The notes: generated by a model not told the origin, from the sequence alone. Numbered from the stretch's first letter, positions 33,593 through 42,901 are shown. The stretch is 64,000 nt of DNA from Mucilaginibacter boryungensis (GCF_015221995.1 NZ_JADFFM010000001.1:434001-498000); one strand, 5' to 3'. Program-made: numbers and translations.

Positions 33593-35146
33593 TTATTTAG
33601 GCCCGTAAGTAATTACCGGGATGATCATCTCTTCTAACGATATGCCGCCGTGTTGAAAAGTCTCGTTATAAAAATTAACAAACTGGTTATAGTTGTTGGG
33701 ATAAACAAAATAATTATCAACCTTGGCAAATACAAAACTGCTGCTTACATGTAGTTTTGGCAACATCGCATCGTGCGGATTTTTAATGTGGAACACATCT
33801 TTCGCATTAAAATTAAGGTTTTTGCCCTGTTTATAGCGCAGATTCGTATTGGTATTTCGGTCGCCGATAATTTTGCTTGGGTTTTTTACCTTAATGGTAC
33901 CATGGTCGGTACTTATTACCACGCGCACTTGTTTAGAAGCCAGGAATTTCAACAGATCAAACAAAGGCGAATGCTCGAACCACGATAATGTTAACGACCG
34001 GTAAGCCGCATCGTCGCTGGCCAGTTCACGTATCATTTGCATATCTGTGCGGGCATGGCTCAGCATATCCACAAAGTTATATACCACTACGTTCAGCTCG
34101 TTGGTCATCAGGTTGCTTACCGATTCATTTAACGAGCGACCCTCGTCTATATTTAGAATTTTATGGTACGAGAATTTGCAATCCTTACGCACCACACGTT
34201 TAATATGGTCGGCAAGGAAATCTTTTTCGAACAGGTTTTTACCCCCTTCATCCTCATCATTCTGCCACATACCCGGAAACCGTTTTTCCATATCAAGCGG
34301 CATTAAACCGGCAAAAATAGAATTACGGGCATATTGTGTTGCTGTAGGTAAAATACTGTAATAGGTATCCTCTTCTTCTAAGCGGAAGTATTCGGATATA
34401 ATAGGGTGGATGATCTTAAACTGATCGTACCGAAGGTTATCTATCAAAATAAAGAACAGCGGCCCGTTGCCATCAAGTTTTGGGAATACTTTCTTTTTAA
34501 ACAGTTCATGCGATAATGTGGGGCCAGTACTATTGTCTTTTACCCAACCCAAATAATTACGCTCAATAAACTTACAAAACTGCACGTTGGCTTCGGCTTT
34601 TTGCAGAGTCAGTATTTCGTGCATGCCCGCATCTTCCAGGCTTTCCAGTTCCAATTCCCAATAGATAAGTTTTTTATAAACATCTACCCATTCCTGATAG
34701 CTCAGGTTATCGTTCAGGGTCATCCCCAGCGTACGGAAATCCTGCTGGTAGGCCATGGTAGTTTTTTGGGTTACAAGGTTCTTTTTATCGGTCAGTTTTT
34801 TTACCGTCAGCAATACCTGTTTCGGATTTACGGGTTTGATCAGGTAATCATCTATTTTAGAGCCGATGGCATCTTCCATCAGGTATTCTTCCTCGTTCTT
34901 GGTGATCAGCACCACCGGCACATCGGCATTTATGTTTTTTATCTCGGCCAAAGTTTCCAGTCCGGTTAATCCGGGCATATTCTCATCCAGGAAAACCAGG
35001 TCGAAGTAGCCGGCCTTAAAGGCATCAAGCGCGTCGCGACCATTGTTGGCCGTAGTGACCTTGTAGCCCTTCTCATTCAAAAAAAGTATGTGGGGTTTCA
35101 AAAGATCAATCTCGTCGTCGGCCCATAAAATTGTAGTTTCCTGCAT
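33593..35146 (-). CDS. porX: PorX, response regulator with PglZ/alkaline-phosphatase-fold domain
   Basis: 517 residues. Residues 1-120 are a CheY-like receiver with acidic Asp10/Asp11, phospho-acceptor Asp54 (FLDENMPG), Thr82 and Lys104. A helical linker follows, then a PglZ/alkaline-phosphatase-superfamily domain with FILIDNLRYDQFK and the metal-binding STDHGTIKVKNP. This is the layout of PorX, which with the histidine kinase PorY controls type IX secretion in Porphyromonas and cleaves oligonucleotides. PorY is not in the window. The association with gldH 5 kb away fits a T9SS-bearing organism. Confidence 0.92.
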   Translation of the reverse strand: MQETTILWADDEIDLLKPHILFLNEKGYKVTTANNGRDALDAFKAGYFDLVFLDENMPGLTGLETLAEIKNINADVPVVLITKNEEEYLMEDAIGSKIDDYLIKPVNPKQVLLTVKKLTDKKNLVTQKTTMAYQQDFRTLGMTLNDNLSYQEWVDVYKKLIYWELELESLEDAGMHEILTLQKAEANVQFCKFIERNYLGWVKDNSTGPTLSHELFKKKVFPKLDGNGPLFFILIDNLRYDQFKIIHPIISEYFRLEEEDTYYSILPTATQYARNSIFAGLMPLDMEKRFPGMWQNDEDEGGKNLFEKDFLADHIKRVVRKDCKFSYHKILNIDEGRSLNESVSNLMTNELNVVVYNFVDMLSHARTDMQMIRELASDDAAYRSLTLSWFEHSPLFDLLKFLASKQVRVVISTDHGTIKVKNPSKIIGDRNTNTNLRYKQGKNLNFNAKDVFHIKNPHDAMLPKLHVSSSFVFAKVDNYFVYPNNYNQFVNFYNETFQHGGISLEEMIIPVITYGPK

Positions 35147-35290
35147 ATATATAAATCAAAAAATTGCGGTTCAGGTATAACCCCAAAGCACGGCTTTTGT
35201 TAGCTGCTTTTAAAGTGAATTAACAAAAATTAACAATTAAACATACACTGTTTACCATAATTTGACACATTTGCAGTCTATATTGCACCG

Positions 35291-36517
35291 TTGAATAAAA
35301 AGAAGATCATAAACGACCCGGTTTACGGGTTTATCAGCATTCCCTCGGAGTTGGTGTTCGACCTGATCGAGCATCCCTATTTCCAGCGTTTGCGTTATAT
35401 TAAACAACTGGGCATGACGCACCTGGTATATCCCGGCGCGCTGCATACCCGTTTCCACCATGCCTTAGGCGCCATGCACCTGATGAGCACTGCCATTGAA
35501 ACGCTTTGCAATAAGGGGCAGGATATGACCGACGAAGAACAGGAAGCTGTGACCATAGCCATTTTACTGCATGATATTGGTCATGGCCCCTTCTCGCACG
35601 CGCTGGAGCAAAGCATTGTACAGGGTATCTCGCACGAGGATATTTCCACTGCTATGATGGACCGTATTAACCGCGACCTTGGCGGGAAACTGCAAATGGC
35701 TATCGATATTTTCAACGATACCTATCATAAAAAATTCCTGCATCAATTGGTATCCAGTCAGTTGGATATGGACCGGATGGACTACCTGAACCGGGATAGC
35801 TTTTTCACCGGGGTTTCCGAAGGGGTGATTAGTTCGGAACGTATTATTAAAATGCTGAACGTGGTTGATGATCATATTGTGGTTGAAGAAAAAGGCATTT
35901 ATTCTATCGAGAATTTCCTTATCTCGCGCCGGCTGATGTACTGGCAGGTTTATTTGCATAAAACAGTAATCGCCGCCGAGCAATTGCTGGGCAAAATATT
36001 AAAACGTGCACGGGAGCTGGCGTTAAAAGGCATACCATTATTTGCTACACCTGCGCTTAGCCATTTTTTAGTAAATACCATTAACAAAGAGGCTTTTAAA
36101 AAAGAAGAAGAACATTTAGATATCTTCTCCACGCTTGACGATTCAGATATCATGTCGGCTATTAAGGTTTGGGCCGGGTGCGATGATTTTGTATTGGCTA
36201 CCCTGTGTCATAACCTTATTAACCGCAAACTTTACCATGTGGATATCAGCACGCGGGTATCGTCACAGCATCATTTAGATGATCTGCTAAAAGCCGCGGT
36301 CAACAAATATCATATCACTGCAGATGAAGCGCATTACTTTGTTTTTACAGATACGATACGAAACAATGCCTATAAGGTGGGCGACGGCAATATCCGTATA
36401 CTAATGAAAGACGGAACTATAAAAGATATTACCGAAGCCAGCGATTATAGCAGCCTTGGCGCATTAACCCGCACGGTGAAAAAACATATTACGTGTTATG
36501 CAAAGGACCTTGTGTAA
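35291..36517 (+). CDS. HD-domain phosphohydrolase (SAMHD1/dGTPase-like)
   Basis: 408 residues. An HD domain is visible with RFHHALGAMHL, ILLHDIGHGPFSHALE (HD metal pair) and SSQLDMDRMDYLNRDSFFTG carrying the last Asp. This group includes dNTP triphosphohydrolases; some members are uncharacterised. The start is TTG at 35291, with the MNKKKIINDPVYGFI beginning typical of the family. It is the first gene of the rightward lipid A block but is separated from lpxD by 128 bp. Confidence 0.9.
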   Translation: MNKKKIINDPVYGFISIPSELVFDLIEHPYFQRLRYIKQLGMTHLVYPGALHTRFHHALGAMHLMSTAIETLCNKGQDMTDEEQEAVTIAILLHDIGHGPFSHALEQSIVQGISHEDISTAMMDRINRDLGGKLQMAIDIFNDTYHKKFLHQLVSSQLDMDRMDYLNRDSFFTGVSEGVISSERIIKMLNVVDDHIVVEEKGIYSIENFLISRRLMYWQVYLHKTVIAAEQLLGKILKRARELALKGIPLFATPALSHFLVNTINKEAFKKEEEHLDIFSTLDDSDIMSAIKVWAGCDDFVLATLCHNLINRKLYHVDISTRVSSQHHLDDLLKAAVNKYHITADEAHYFVFTDTIRNNAYKVGDGNIRILMKDGTIKDITEASDYSSLGALTRTVKKHITCYAKDLV

Positions 36518-36645
36518 CAGCCTCACCTAACCCTCGCCAAGGGAGAGTGCTAAAAAAGCCTCCGTTTTTGACAGGAGATTTACAGGTGGCTTTTGGATAT
36601 TATTTGTAATTTGCCCCTTTATCAATTAACCACTAAATTTGCCGG

Positions 36646-37680
36646 ATGCAATTTACTGCCCGCGATATAAGCTTTCTGCTGAACGGAACTATTGAAGGTG
36701 ATGCTTCGGCAACGGTTAACCGGCTGGCAAAAATTGAAGAAGCTACAGAAGGTGCGCTTTCATTTTTGGCTAACCCCAAGTACGAGAGTTTTTTGTACAC
36801 TACCCAGGCATCCGTAGTAATAGTAAATAAAGACCAGGTTTTAACCGAGCCTGTTACCGCCACGCTGGTACGGGTGGATAATGCCTACAGTTCATTCGCG
36901 GTATTGCTGGAGAAATACAATTCTATTAAACTGAACAAAAGCGGGATAGAGCAGCCTTCGTTCATTCATCCGTCGGCTAAAATAGGCGAGGATGTTTATG
37001 TAGGCGCTTTTGCCTACATAGGCCCAAATGTTACCATGGGGGATAATTGCAAAATATACCCTAATTGTTTTATTGCCGATAATGTAACCCTGGGAAATAA
37101 TGTAACCTTATTCCCGGGTGTAACGATTTATTTTGATTGTGTATTGGGCAATAACGTTACCATCCACTCGGGGGCAATTATTGGTGCCGATGGTTTTGGT
37201 TTTGCCCCGCAGCCTGATGGCAGCTACCAAAAGGTGAGCCAGATAGGCAATGTGGTGATTGAAGATGATGTGGAAATAGGCTCGAACACTACGGTCGACA
37301 GGGCTACCATGGGCTCTACCATCATTCGCAAAGGTGTTAAACTGGACAATTTGATACAGATTGCCCATAATGTAGAGATTGGTGCTAATACCGTAGTGGC
37401 CGCGCAAACAGGCATATCAGGCAGTACCAAAATTGGCGAACGGGTGATATTGGGGGGACAGGTTGGTGTGGTTGGGCATATTAATGTTGCTAACGGATCG
37501 CAGGTGCAGGCACAATCGGGCATTAGCCGTAATATTATCGATGAAGGCAAAAAATGGATGGGGTCGCCGGCTACCGGTTACAGCGACCATATGCGTTCGC
37601 AAGTGGTGATCAACCGCCTGCCCGAATTGGAAAAAAGAATACAGGAATTAGAAAAAATAATTAAGGAATTTAAGAAGTAG
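36646..37680 (+). CDS. lpxD: UDP-3-O-(3-hydroxyacyl)glucosamine N-acyltransferase
   Basis: 344 residues. The N-terminal uridine-binding domain (LLNGTIEGDASATVNRLAKIEEA, GALSFLANPKY) is followed by a left-handed beta-helix of hexapeptide repeats from about residue 105 (GEDVYVGAFAYIGPNVTMG) and a C-terminal helix. The third step in lipid A synthesis: N-acylation of UDP-3-acyl-glucosamine. The catalytic His lies in the IQIAHNVEIG turn. The lpxC-fabZ gene follows immediately. Confidence 0.95.
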   Translation: MQFTARDISFLLNGTIEGDASATVNRLAKIEEATEGALSFLANPKYESFLYTTQASVVIVNKDQVLTEPVTATLVRVDNAYSSFAVLLEKYNSIKLNKSGIEQPSFIHPSAKIGEDVYVGAFAYIGPNVTMGDNCKIYPNCFIADNVTLGNNVTLFPGVTIYFDCVLGNNVTIHSGAIIGADGFGFAPQPDGSYQKVSQIGNVVIEDDVEIGSNTTVDRATMGSTIIRKGVKLDNLIQIAHNVEIGANTVVAAQTGISGSTKIGERVILGGQVGVVGHINVANGSQVQAQSGISRNIIDEGKKWMGSPATGYSDHMRSQVVINRLPELEKRIQELEKIIKEFKK

Positions 37681-37723
37681 TCAAATTCCCATGCTTAGGG
37701 ATAATAACTTCTGTGTTAATATC

Positions 37724-39139
37724 ATGAACGTAAAACAAAGAACTATTAAAGGCCCGGTATCGGTATCGGGTACCGGCTTGCATACCGGCGAAAAGGTAAC
37801 TATGACTTTTAATCCGGCGCCGGAAAATCACGGTTATAAATTTAGAAGGATTGACGTTGAGGGATCACCCATAATAGATGCCGATGTAGATAATGTGACC
37901 GATACTTCACGCGGAACAACCATATCGCAAAATGGCGCCAGCGTTAGCACGATTGAGCATGTATTGGCCGCACTGGTAGGTTTGGAGGTTGATAACGTAC
38001 TGATAGATATTGACGGGCCTGAAATACCGATAATGGATGGTAGTTCTATTATGTTTGTTGACGCCCTGGCTGAATTGGGTTTTACCGATCAGGAGGCGGA
38101 TCGCGAGTATTACCATATCCCTTATAATATTCATTATTCGGAAGAAGATCGCAAGGTAGAGATGGTGGCCATGCCGCTGGATGATTACCGCTTTACTTGT
38201 ATGGTTGATTATAACTCGGCTGTATTGGGCAGCCAGCACGCCAGTATATCAACCATAAGCGAGTTTAAAAAAGAGATCGCATCGTGCCGCACTTTTTGCT
38301 TTTTGCATGAATTGGAAATGCTTTTAAAGCACGACCTGATAAAAGGTGGTGACTTGAACAATGCTATTGTAGTGGTTGATAAAGATGTGGACGAGGAAGA
38401 GTTGAACCACCTGGCCAAACTATTTAACCGTAAGGATATCAGCGTTGCCCCGCAAGGTATTTTAAACAATATTGAGCTGCGCCACCAAAATGAACCGGCC
38501 CGGCACAAGCTGCTGGACATGATTGGCGACCTGGCGCTGGTGGGCGTACCGCTGCGCGGCCATATTATGGCAGCAAGACCGGGCCATGCCGCTAACGTGG
38601 CTTTCGCTAAAAAAATTAAAGCGCTGATTAAAAAAGAACGCAGCCGCAAACATGTAAAGGTTTACGACCCTAACATGACCCCGGTTTATGATACCGTACA
38701 GATCATGAACATTTTGCCGCACAGGCAGCCGTTTTTGATGATAGATAAGATACTGGAGCTATCAAAAAGCCACGTGGTGGGGTTGAAAAATGTAACCATG
38801 AACGAAGATCTGTTTATGGGTCACTTTCCGGGTTCACCATTGTTCCCCGGTGTTTTGCAGATAGAAGCTATGGCGCAAACAGGTGGTATTTTGGTATTAA
38901 ATACCGTACCCGACCCTGAAAATTATATCACATTATTCTTAAAAATAGAAAATGCGCGGTTTAAAGATAAGGTTCAGCCGGGTGATACCGTTATATTCCA
39001 TTGTAACCTGATCGCGCCTATCAGAAGAGGCATTGCTCAAATGAAGGGTATTGGCATGGTTGGGGCGCGCATTGTTGTTGAGGCCGAATTAATGGCACAA
39101 ATTGTGAAAAAAACAAATACTAAAACCACCGAAGAATGA
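37724..39139 (+). CDS. Bifunctional LpxC deacetylase / FabZ 3-hydroxyacyl-ACP dehydratase
   Basis: 471 residues from the ATG at 37724 (MNVKQRTIKGPVSVSGTGLH). Residues 1-305 are LpxC with TIEHVLAAL (His), LKHDLIKGGDL (His/Asp zinc pair) and GHIMAARPGHA. Residues 320-470 are FabZ with LPHRQPFLMID and GHFPGSPLFPGVLQIEAMAQTGG (catalytic His and Glu). The fusion, common in Bacteroidota, joins the committed lipid A step to a competing fatty-acid synthesis step. It overlaps lpxA by four bases (ATGA). Confidence 0.96.
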   Translation: MNVKQRTIKGPVSVSGTGLHTGEKVTMTFNPAPENHGYKFRRIDVEGSPIIDADVDNVTDTSRGTTISQNGASVSTIEHVLAALVGLEVDNVLIDIDGPEIPIMDGSSIMFVDALAELGFTDQEADREYYHIPYNIHYSEEDRKVEMVAMPLDDYRFTCMVDYNSAVLGSQHASISTISEFKKEIASCRTFCFLHELEMLLKHDLIKGGDLNNAIVVVDKDVDEEELNHLAKLFNRKDISVAPQGILNNIELRHQNEPARHKLLDMIGDLALVGVPLRGHIMAARPGHAANVAFAKKIKALIKKERSRKHVKVYDPNMTPVYDTVQIMNILPHRQPFLMIDKILELSKSHVVGLKNVTMNEDLFMGHFPGSPLFPGVLQIEAMAQTGGILVLNTVPDPENYITLFLKIENARFKDKVQPGDTVIFHCNLIAPIRRGIAQMKGIGMVGARIVVEAELMAQIVKKTNTKTTEE

Positions 39140-39918
39140 TCCAACCCCTGGCTTATATACACCCGCAGGCCCGCATAGCCGAAAACGTAGTGATAGACCC
39201 TTTTGTAACTATACATAAGGACGTTGAAATTGGCGAAGGCACCTGGATCGGTTCAAACGTTACCATTATGGATGGCGCGCGCATTGGTAAAAACTGCCGT
39301 ATATTTCCCGGTGCAGTAATATCAGCTATCCCGCAGGACCTGAAATATAAAGGGGAAAATACCCATGTGGTAATTGGCGATAACACTACCATTCGCGAAT
39401 GCGTAACCATTAACCGTGGAACTAACGACAGGTTTAAAACCGAAATTGGCAGCAACTGCCTTATTATGGCCTACTGCCACGTTGCGCACGATTGTTTGGT
39501 TGGCAATAACTGTATCTTTAGTAACAATACCACGCTTGCGGGGCATATTACCGTGGGCGATAATGTTGTTTTAGCGGGGATGGTAGCTATACATCAGTTT
39601 GTAAAAGTGGGGTCGCACGCGTTTGTAACGGGTGGTTCGCTGGTACGTAAAGATGTGCCGCCATATGTAAAAGCCGCCCGCGAGCCGCTATCGTACGCTG
39701 GGATCAACTCGGTTGGTTTACGCCGCCGCGGTTTTAGCGAAGAAAAGATAAATGAGATACAGGATATTTACCGTACCCTGTTTGTACGTAATTATAACGT
39801 AACCAAAGCCCTGGATATCATTGAAGCCGATTTCCGCCCTACCCAGGAACGCGACGAAATACTGAACTTTATACAGGGTTCGCAACGCGGTATCATGAAA
39901 GGGTTTGGAAACAGCTAA
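39136..39918 (+). CDS. lpxA: UDP-N-acetylglucosamine O-acyltransferase
   Basis: 260 residues beginning with hexapeptide-repeat turns (YIHPQARIAENVVIDPFVTI) of the left-handed beta-helix, the catalytic His in AYCHVAHDCLVG and a C-terminal helical part with GLRRRGFSEEKINEIQDIYR. It adds the first 3-hydroxyacyl chain to UDP-GlcNAc. The ATG overlaps the lpxC-fabZ TGA. Downstream a family-E repeat separates it from the ABC ATPase gene. Confidence 0.96.
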   Translation: MIQPLAYIHPQARIAENVVIDPFVTIHKDVEIGEGTWIGSNVTIMDGARIGKNCRIFPGAVISAIPQDLKYKGENTHVVIGDNTTIRECVTINRGTNDRFKTEIGSNCLIMAYCHVAHDCLVGNNCIFSNNTTLAGHITVGDNVVLAGMVAIHQFVKVGSHAFVTGGSLVRKDVPPYVKAAREPLSYAGINSVGLRRRGFSEEKINEIQDIYRTLFVRNYNVTKALDIIEADFRPTQERDEILNFIQGSQRGIMKGFGNS

Positions 39919-39920
39919 AA

Positions 39921-40000
39921 AGTCGATAGTCCATAGACCATAGTCCATAGTAAAAGCTATCGACGAAAGTCCATGGGCTATGGGCCATCGACCATGGACT
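39921..40000. repeat. Word repeat, family E (CCATAGTCCATAGACCATAG type), reaching into a start codon
   Basis: Overlapping words GTCGATAGTCCATAGACCAT, AGTCCATAG and AAAGTCCATGGGCTATGGGC form several inverted copies between 39921 and 40000. The chosen ATG of the ABC ATPase (39994) is inside the last word (ACCATGGACT). Confidence 0.7.
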
Positions 40001-40623
40001 CACACATTAGCATATCTCTAAAAGGAATTGGCCGCCGCTTTAACCGCGACTGGATATTTCGCGGGGTGGATTATGTGTTTACATCGGGAGAAAGCTATGC
40101 TATCCTGGGGCCGAATGGTTCGGGGAAATCTACCTTGCTGCAAATCCTTAATGCCAGTCTAACCCCGTCGGAGGGAAGCATCGATTTTACCTTTAGCAAT
40201 CAACCATTGGAGGTTGAAAAGGTATTCAACCACATCAGTTTAGCCGCACCCTACCTGGAACTGATAGAGGAATTTACGCTGGCTGAAATGATCGATTTTC
40301 ATTTCAAGTTTAAAGCTTACCTGCCGGGATTGGACTGCAATAAAGTGATCGATCTGCTGGCGCTGCCCACTTCTAAACATAAACTCATTAAGTATTTCTC
40401 ATCGGGTATGAAACAGCGTTTAAAACTTGCGCTGGCTTTTTGCGCCGATACCGCTTTGCTGATGCTGGACGAGCCAACTTCAAATCTGGACAGCCAGGGG
40501 GTAGCATGGTACCTTAACCTGGTGCAGCAATTTGCAAAAAACCGGCTGCTTATCATTTGCTCAAACCAGGAGCACGAGTATAACTTTTGCCAGCACCAAT
40601 TACTGATAACGGATTATAAATAA
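39994..40623 (+). CDS. ABC transporter ATP-binding protein
   Basis: 209 residues: Walker A GPNGSGKST near 44-52, a Q-loop region (HISLAAPYLELIEEF), signature SSGMKQRLKLALAF, and Walker B LLMLDEPTSNLD. The switch His is less clear (CSNQEHEYNFC). It is a single NBD without a membrane partner nearby, the usual situation for this gene position between lpxA and efp in Bacteroidota. Substrate unknown; a CcmA-like role is possible but unsupported. The start could also lie at the ATG at 39973, inside the repeat. Confidence 0.9.
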   Translation: MDSHISISLKGIGRRFNRDWIFRGVDYVFTSGESYAILGPNGSGKSTLLQILNASLTPSEGSIDFTFSNQPLEVEKVFNHISLAAPYLELIEEFTLAEMIDFHFKFKAYLPGLDCNKVIDLLALPTSKHKLIKYFSSGMKQRLKLALAFCADTALLMLDEPTSNLDSQGVAWYLNLVQQFAKNRLLIICSNQEHEYNFCQHQLLITDYK

Positions 40624-40670
40624 AGGCGGGGTTGTCAAGTCGTCTACAACTTCTATAACCCTAAAGGCCT

Positions 40671-40706
40671 TTTATTTATGGTTAACACATGTAAACCATA
40701 AATAAA
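40671..40706. terminator. AT-rich hairpin after the ABC ATPase gene
   Basis: TTTATTTATGGTT (40671-40683) and AACCATAAATAAA (40694-40706) are exact reverse complements with a 10-nt loop. It may end the lpx/ABC transcript, but its low GC content makes this uncertain. Confidence 0.45.
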
Positions 40707-40815
40707 ATTTAATAATCTGATTATTAGATGGTTGAATAAAAATAGCCCCGAATTTTGTAAACCATGTAAACCATGTTTTAATGGGTTAACCAGGTAACAT
40801 TATCAAACTAAGTGC

Positions 40816-40846
40816 TTGATTGTTTGCGGATAAGTACATAAGTTTG
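40816..40846 (+). promoter_or_regulatory. Promoter of efp
   Basis: TTG (40816-40818), a 20-bp spacer and TAAGTTTG (40839-40846) fit the consensus. The ATG is 17 bp downstream, so the leader would be about a dozen bases. Confidence 0.7.
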
Positions 40847-40863
40847 CGCCTCAGAAAAAAGAT

Positions 40864-41427
40864 ATGGCTAAAGCATCAGATATTAAAAATGGAAACATAC
40901 TGCGCTTTAACGGCGAGTTAGTGCAAGTCGAAGAATTTATACACCGTACCCCGGGTAACCTGCGTGCGTTTTACCAGGCGCGCATGCGTAACGTTAAAAC
41001 AGGTAAACTGGTTGAATACCGCTTCCGTGTTGACGAAGAGGTGAATATTGCCCGCGTGGAAACCAACGATTACCAGTACCTGTACGATGAGGGCGAAACT
41101 CTGGTGATTATGGATAACACTACTTTTGAACAGCACAGCGTACCCAAGTTTTTGTTCGGCAGCGGCATAAAATTCCTGAAAGAGGGGATGAATGTGATTG
41201 TTGCGTTTGAGAGCGAAGAGCCAATAATGGCATCGCTACCAAACAGCGCCGAACTGGAAATTACCTATACAGAGCCTGCCGTTAAAGGTGATACATCAAG
41301 TGGTGCCATGAAAAAAGCTACCGTTGAAACCGGTGCCGAAATAAATGTGCCCTTGTTTATTAACCAAGGTGATAAGGTAAAGGTTGATACCGCTACCGGC
41401 GCTTATGTTGAGCGCGTTAAACAATAA
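40864..41427 (+). CDS. efp: Elongation factor P
   Basis: 187 residues covering the three beta-barrel domains. Domain I contains the tip loop RTPGNLRAFYQ, where the residue aligned with E. coli Lys34 is Asn32. Lys34 is beta-lysylated in enterobacteria and an Arg there is rhamnosylated in others; Asn excludes both. Domain III ends NVPLFINQGDKVKVDTATG. EF-P relieves stalling at polyproline codons. A consensus promoter is upstream and an intrinsic terminator begins 18 bp after the stop. Confidence 0.96.
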   Translation: MAKASDIKNGNILRFNGELVQVEEFIHRTPGNLRAFYQARMRNVKTGKLVEYRFRVDEEVNIARVETNDYQYLYDEGETLVIMDNTTFEQHSVPKFLFGSGIKFLKEGMNVIVAFESEEPIMASLPNSAELEITYTEPAVKGDTSSGAMKKATVETGAEINVPLFINQGDKVKVDTATGAYVERVKQ

Positions 41428-41445
41428 TAATCCTTTACGAAATAT

Positions 41446-41480
41446 AAAAAGGAGGCTTCGTTTTGCGGGGCCTCCTTTTT
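41446..41480 (+). terminator. Terminator of efp
   Basis: AAAAAGGAGGC (41446-41456) pairs with GCCTCCTTTTT (41470-41480), 13-nt loop, ending in a T-run. It overlaps an upstream extension of the next reading frame, which supports a later start for that gene. Confidence 0.85.
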
Positions 41481-41498
41481 GTTTATATTAGTAGTGTC

Positions 41499-42074
41499 GT
41501 GACCAGCAAACAACAACTTCGCCAGCAATACCTTCAGCAACGGCAACAGCTTTCGGTTGATGAATACGATGCGCTGAATAAGAAATTGTTATCTGAATTT
41601 CAAAAGTTAGACTTAACCGACATTAACTGCATCCACCTTTTTTTGCCAATGAAGGAGAATAATGAACCAGATACTTATGCCATCCGCGATTGGTTGAAGG
41701 TGAGCCATCCGCATATCAAAATAGTATTCCCTCAAACCAATTTCAAAACACTAACCATGCGCAGTTTTGCGGATGATGCAGACCTAAAATTGGAAGTGAA
41801 TAAATATGGTATAACCGAACCTGTGCGCGGCAATGAAGTTAATACATCAGCTATTGACTTGGTTATACTGCCGATGCTCATTTTTGATAAGCAGGGCTAC
41901 CGCGTTGGTTACGGTAAAGGCTTTTACGATAGGTTTTGCGCACAATGCAAACCCGGCACAAAGTTTATCGGCCTGTCATTATTCGATCCCGTTGAAAGCA
42001 TTGAAGATGTTAACGAGTACGACGTGTGGATGCACAGTTGCCATACGCCCAATGGGCGATGGGATTGGCATTGA
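41499..42074 (+). CDS. 5-formyltetrahydrofolate cyclo-ligase
   Basis: 191 residues from the GTG at 41499; upstream in-frame codons belong to the efp terminator. The family blocks are LRQQYLQQRQQL at the start, the ATP/substrate segment KYGITEP and the signature GYGKGFYDRF. It converts 5-formyl-THF to 5,10-methenyl-THF using ATP. Converges on xth with a gap of 44 bp. Confidence 0.92.
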   Translation: MTSKQQLRQQYLQQRQQLSVDEYDALNKKLLSEFQKLDLTDINCIHLFLPMKENNEPDTYAIRDWLKVSHPHIKIVFPQTNFKTLTMRSFADDADLKLEVNKYGITEPVRGNEVNTSAIDLVILPMLIFDKQGYRVGYGKGFYDRFCAQCKPGTKFIGLSLFDPVESIEDVNEYDVWMHSCHTPNGRWDWH

Positions 42075-42118
42075 AATTATACACCACAGCATGCTTCTCG
42101 CGATGATGTTTTTTAATA

Positions 42119-42889
42119 CTAAGCAGGGTGCAACTCCAGCAATACCGGGCAATGGTCTGAGTGTTTTGCTTCGCACAAAATTGCCGCGCGCTTAATGCGG
42201 GGTTCCAGTTCGGTGCTGGCCATAGTATAATCAATGCGCCAGCCCAGGTTTTTAGCACGCGAATTAGCGCGGAAACTCCACCAAGTGTAGTTATGTGGTT
42301 CCTTATTCAAATGCCGGAAGGTATCTATAAAGCCCGATTCGATAAAATTCTCCATCCACTCGCGCTCCTCGGGTAAAAAGCCTGACGAGTTAGCGTTCGA
42401 TTTTGGGTTATGGATGTCAATTGGTCTATGGCAAATATTATAATCACCGCATACCACCAGGTTGGGGTGTTCAACCTTCAGCAGGGTAAGATATTTGCCA
42501 AACTCATCCAGGAAACGGTATTTGAATACCTGCCGATCATCGCCGCTGGAGCCTGATGGGAAGTATACACTCATGACCGATACATCATCAAAATCAACGC
42601 GGATATTGCGGCCTTCGCGATCAAAATCAGGGATACCACAACCATATTCTACGTGATTAGGTGTGTGTTTGGTAAGGATAGCCGTACCGCTATAACCTTT
42701 CTTCTCGGCCGGGAACCAATAATGCTGATATCCCATTTGCTCTACCAGGTGCAGGTCGGTCAGTACATCAGGCGTAGCCTTTATTTCCTGCAGGCAAACC
42801 ACATCTGCATCGGTAGCCTGCAGCCAGGCCAGCCAATTCTTATTTATCGCCGAACGGATACCGTTGACATTATAGGTGATGATTTTCAT
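42119..42889 (-). CDS. xth: Exodeoxyribonuclease III (AP endonuclease)
   Basis: 256 residues of the ExoIII family: TYNVNGIRSA, LQEIKA (Glu metal ligand), GTAILTK, the DYNICHR Asp/Asn pair and the terminal SDHCPVLLEL His. It nicks DNA at abasic sites in base-excision repair. Length is typical. A family-B repeat lies in the 100 bp upstream. Confidence 0.95.
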   Translation of the reverse strand: MKIITYNVNGIRSAINKNWLAWLQATDADVVCLQEIKATPDVLTDLHLVEQMGYQHYWFPAEKKGYSGTAILTKHTPNHVEYGCGIPDFDREGRNIRVDFDDVSVMSVYFPSGSSGDDRQVFKYRFLDEFGKYLTLLKVEHPNLVVCGDYNICHRPIDIHNPKSNANSSGFLPEEREWMENFIESGFIDTFRHLNKEPHNYTWWSFRANSRAKNLGWRIDYTMASTELEPRIKRAAILCEAKHSDHCPVLLELHPA

Positions 42890-42901
42890 ATTTATACAAT
42901 C

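Noticed and set aside
41463..41498. Longer start for the cyclo-ligase
   Set aside because: These codons form the right half of the efp terminator.
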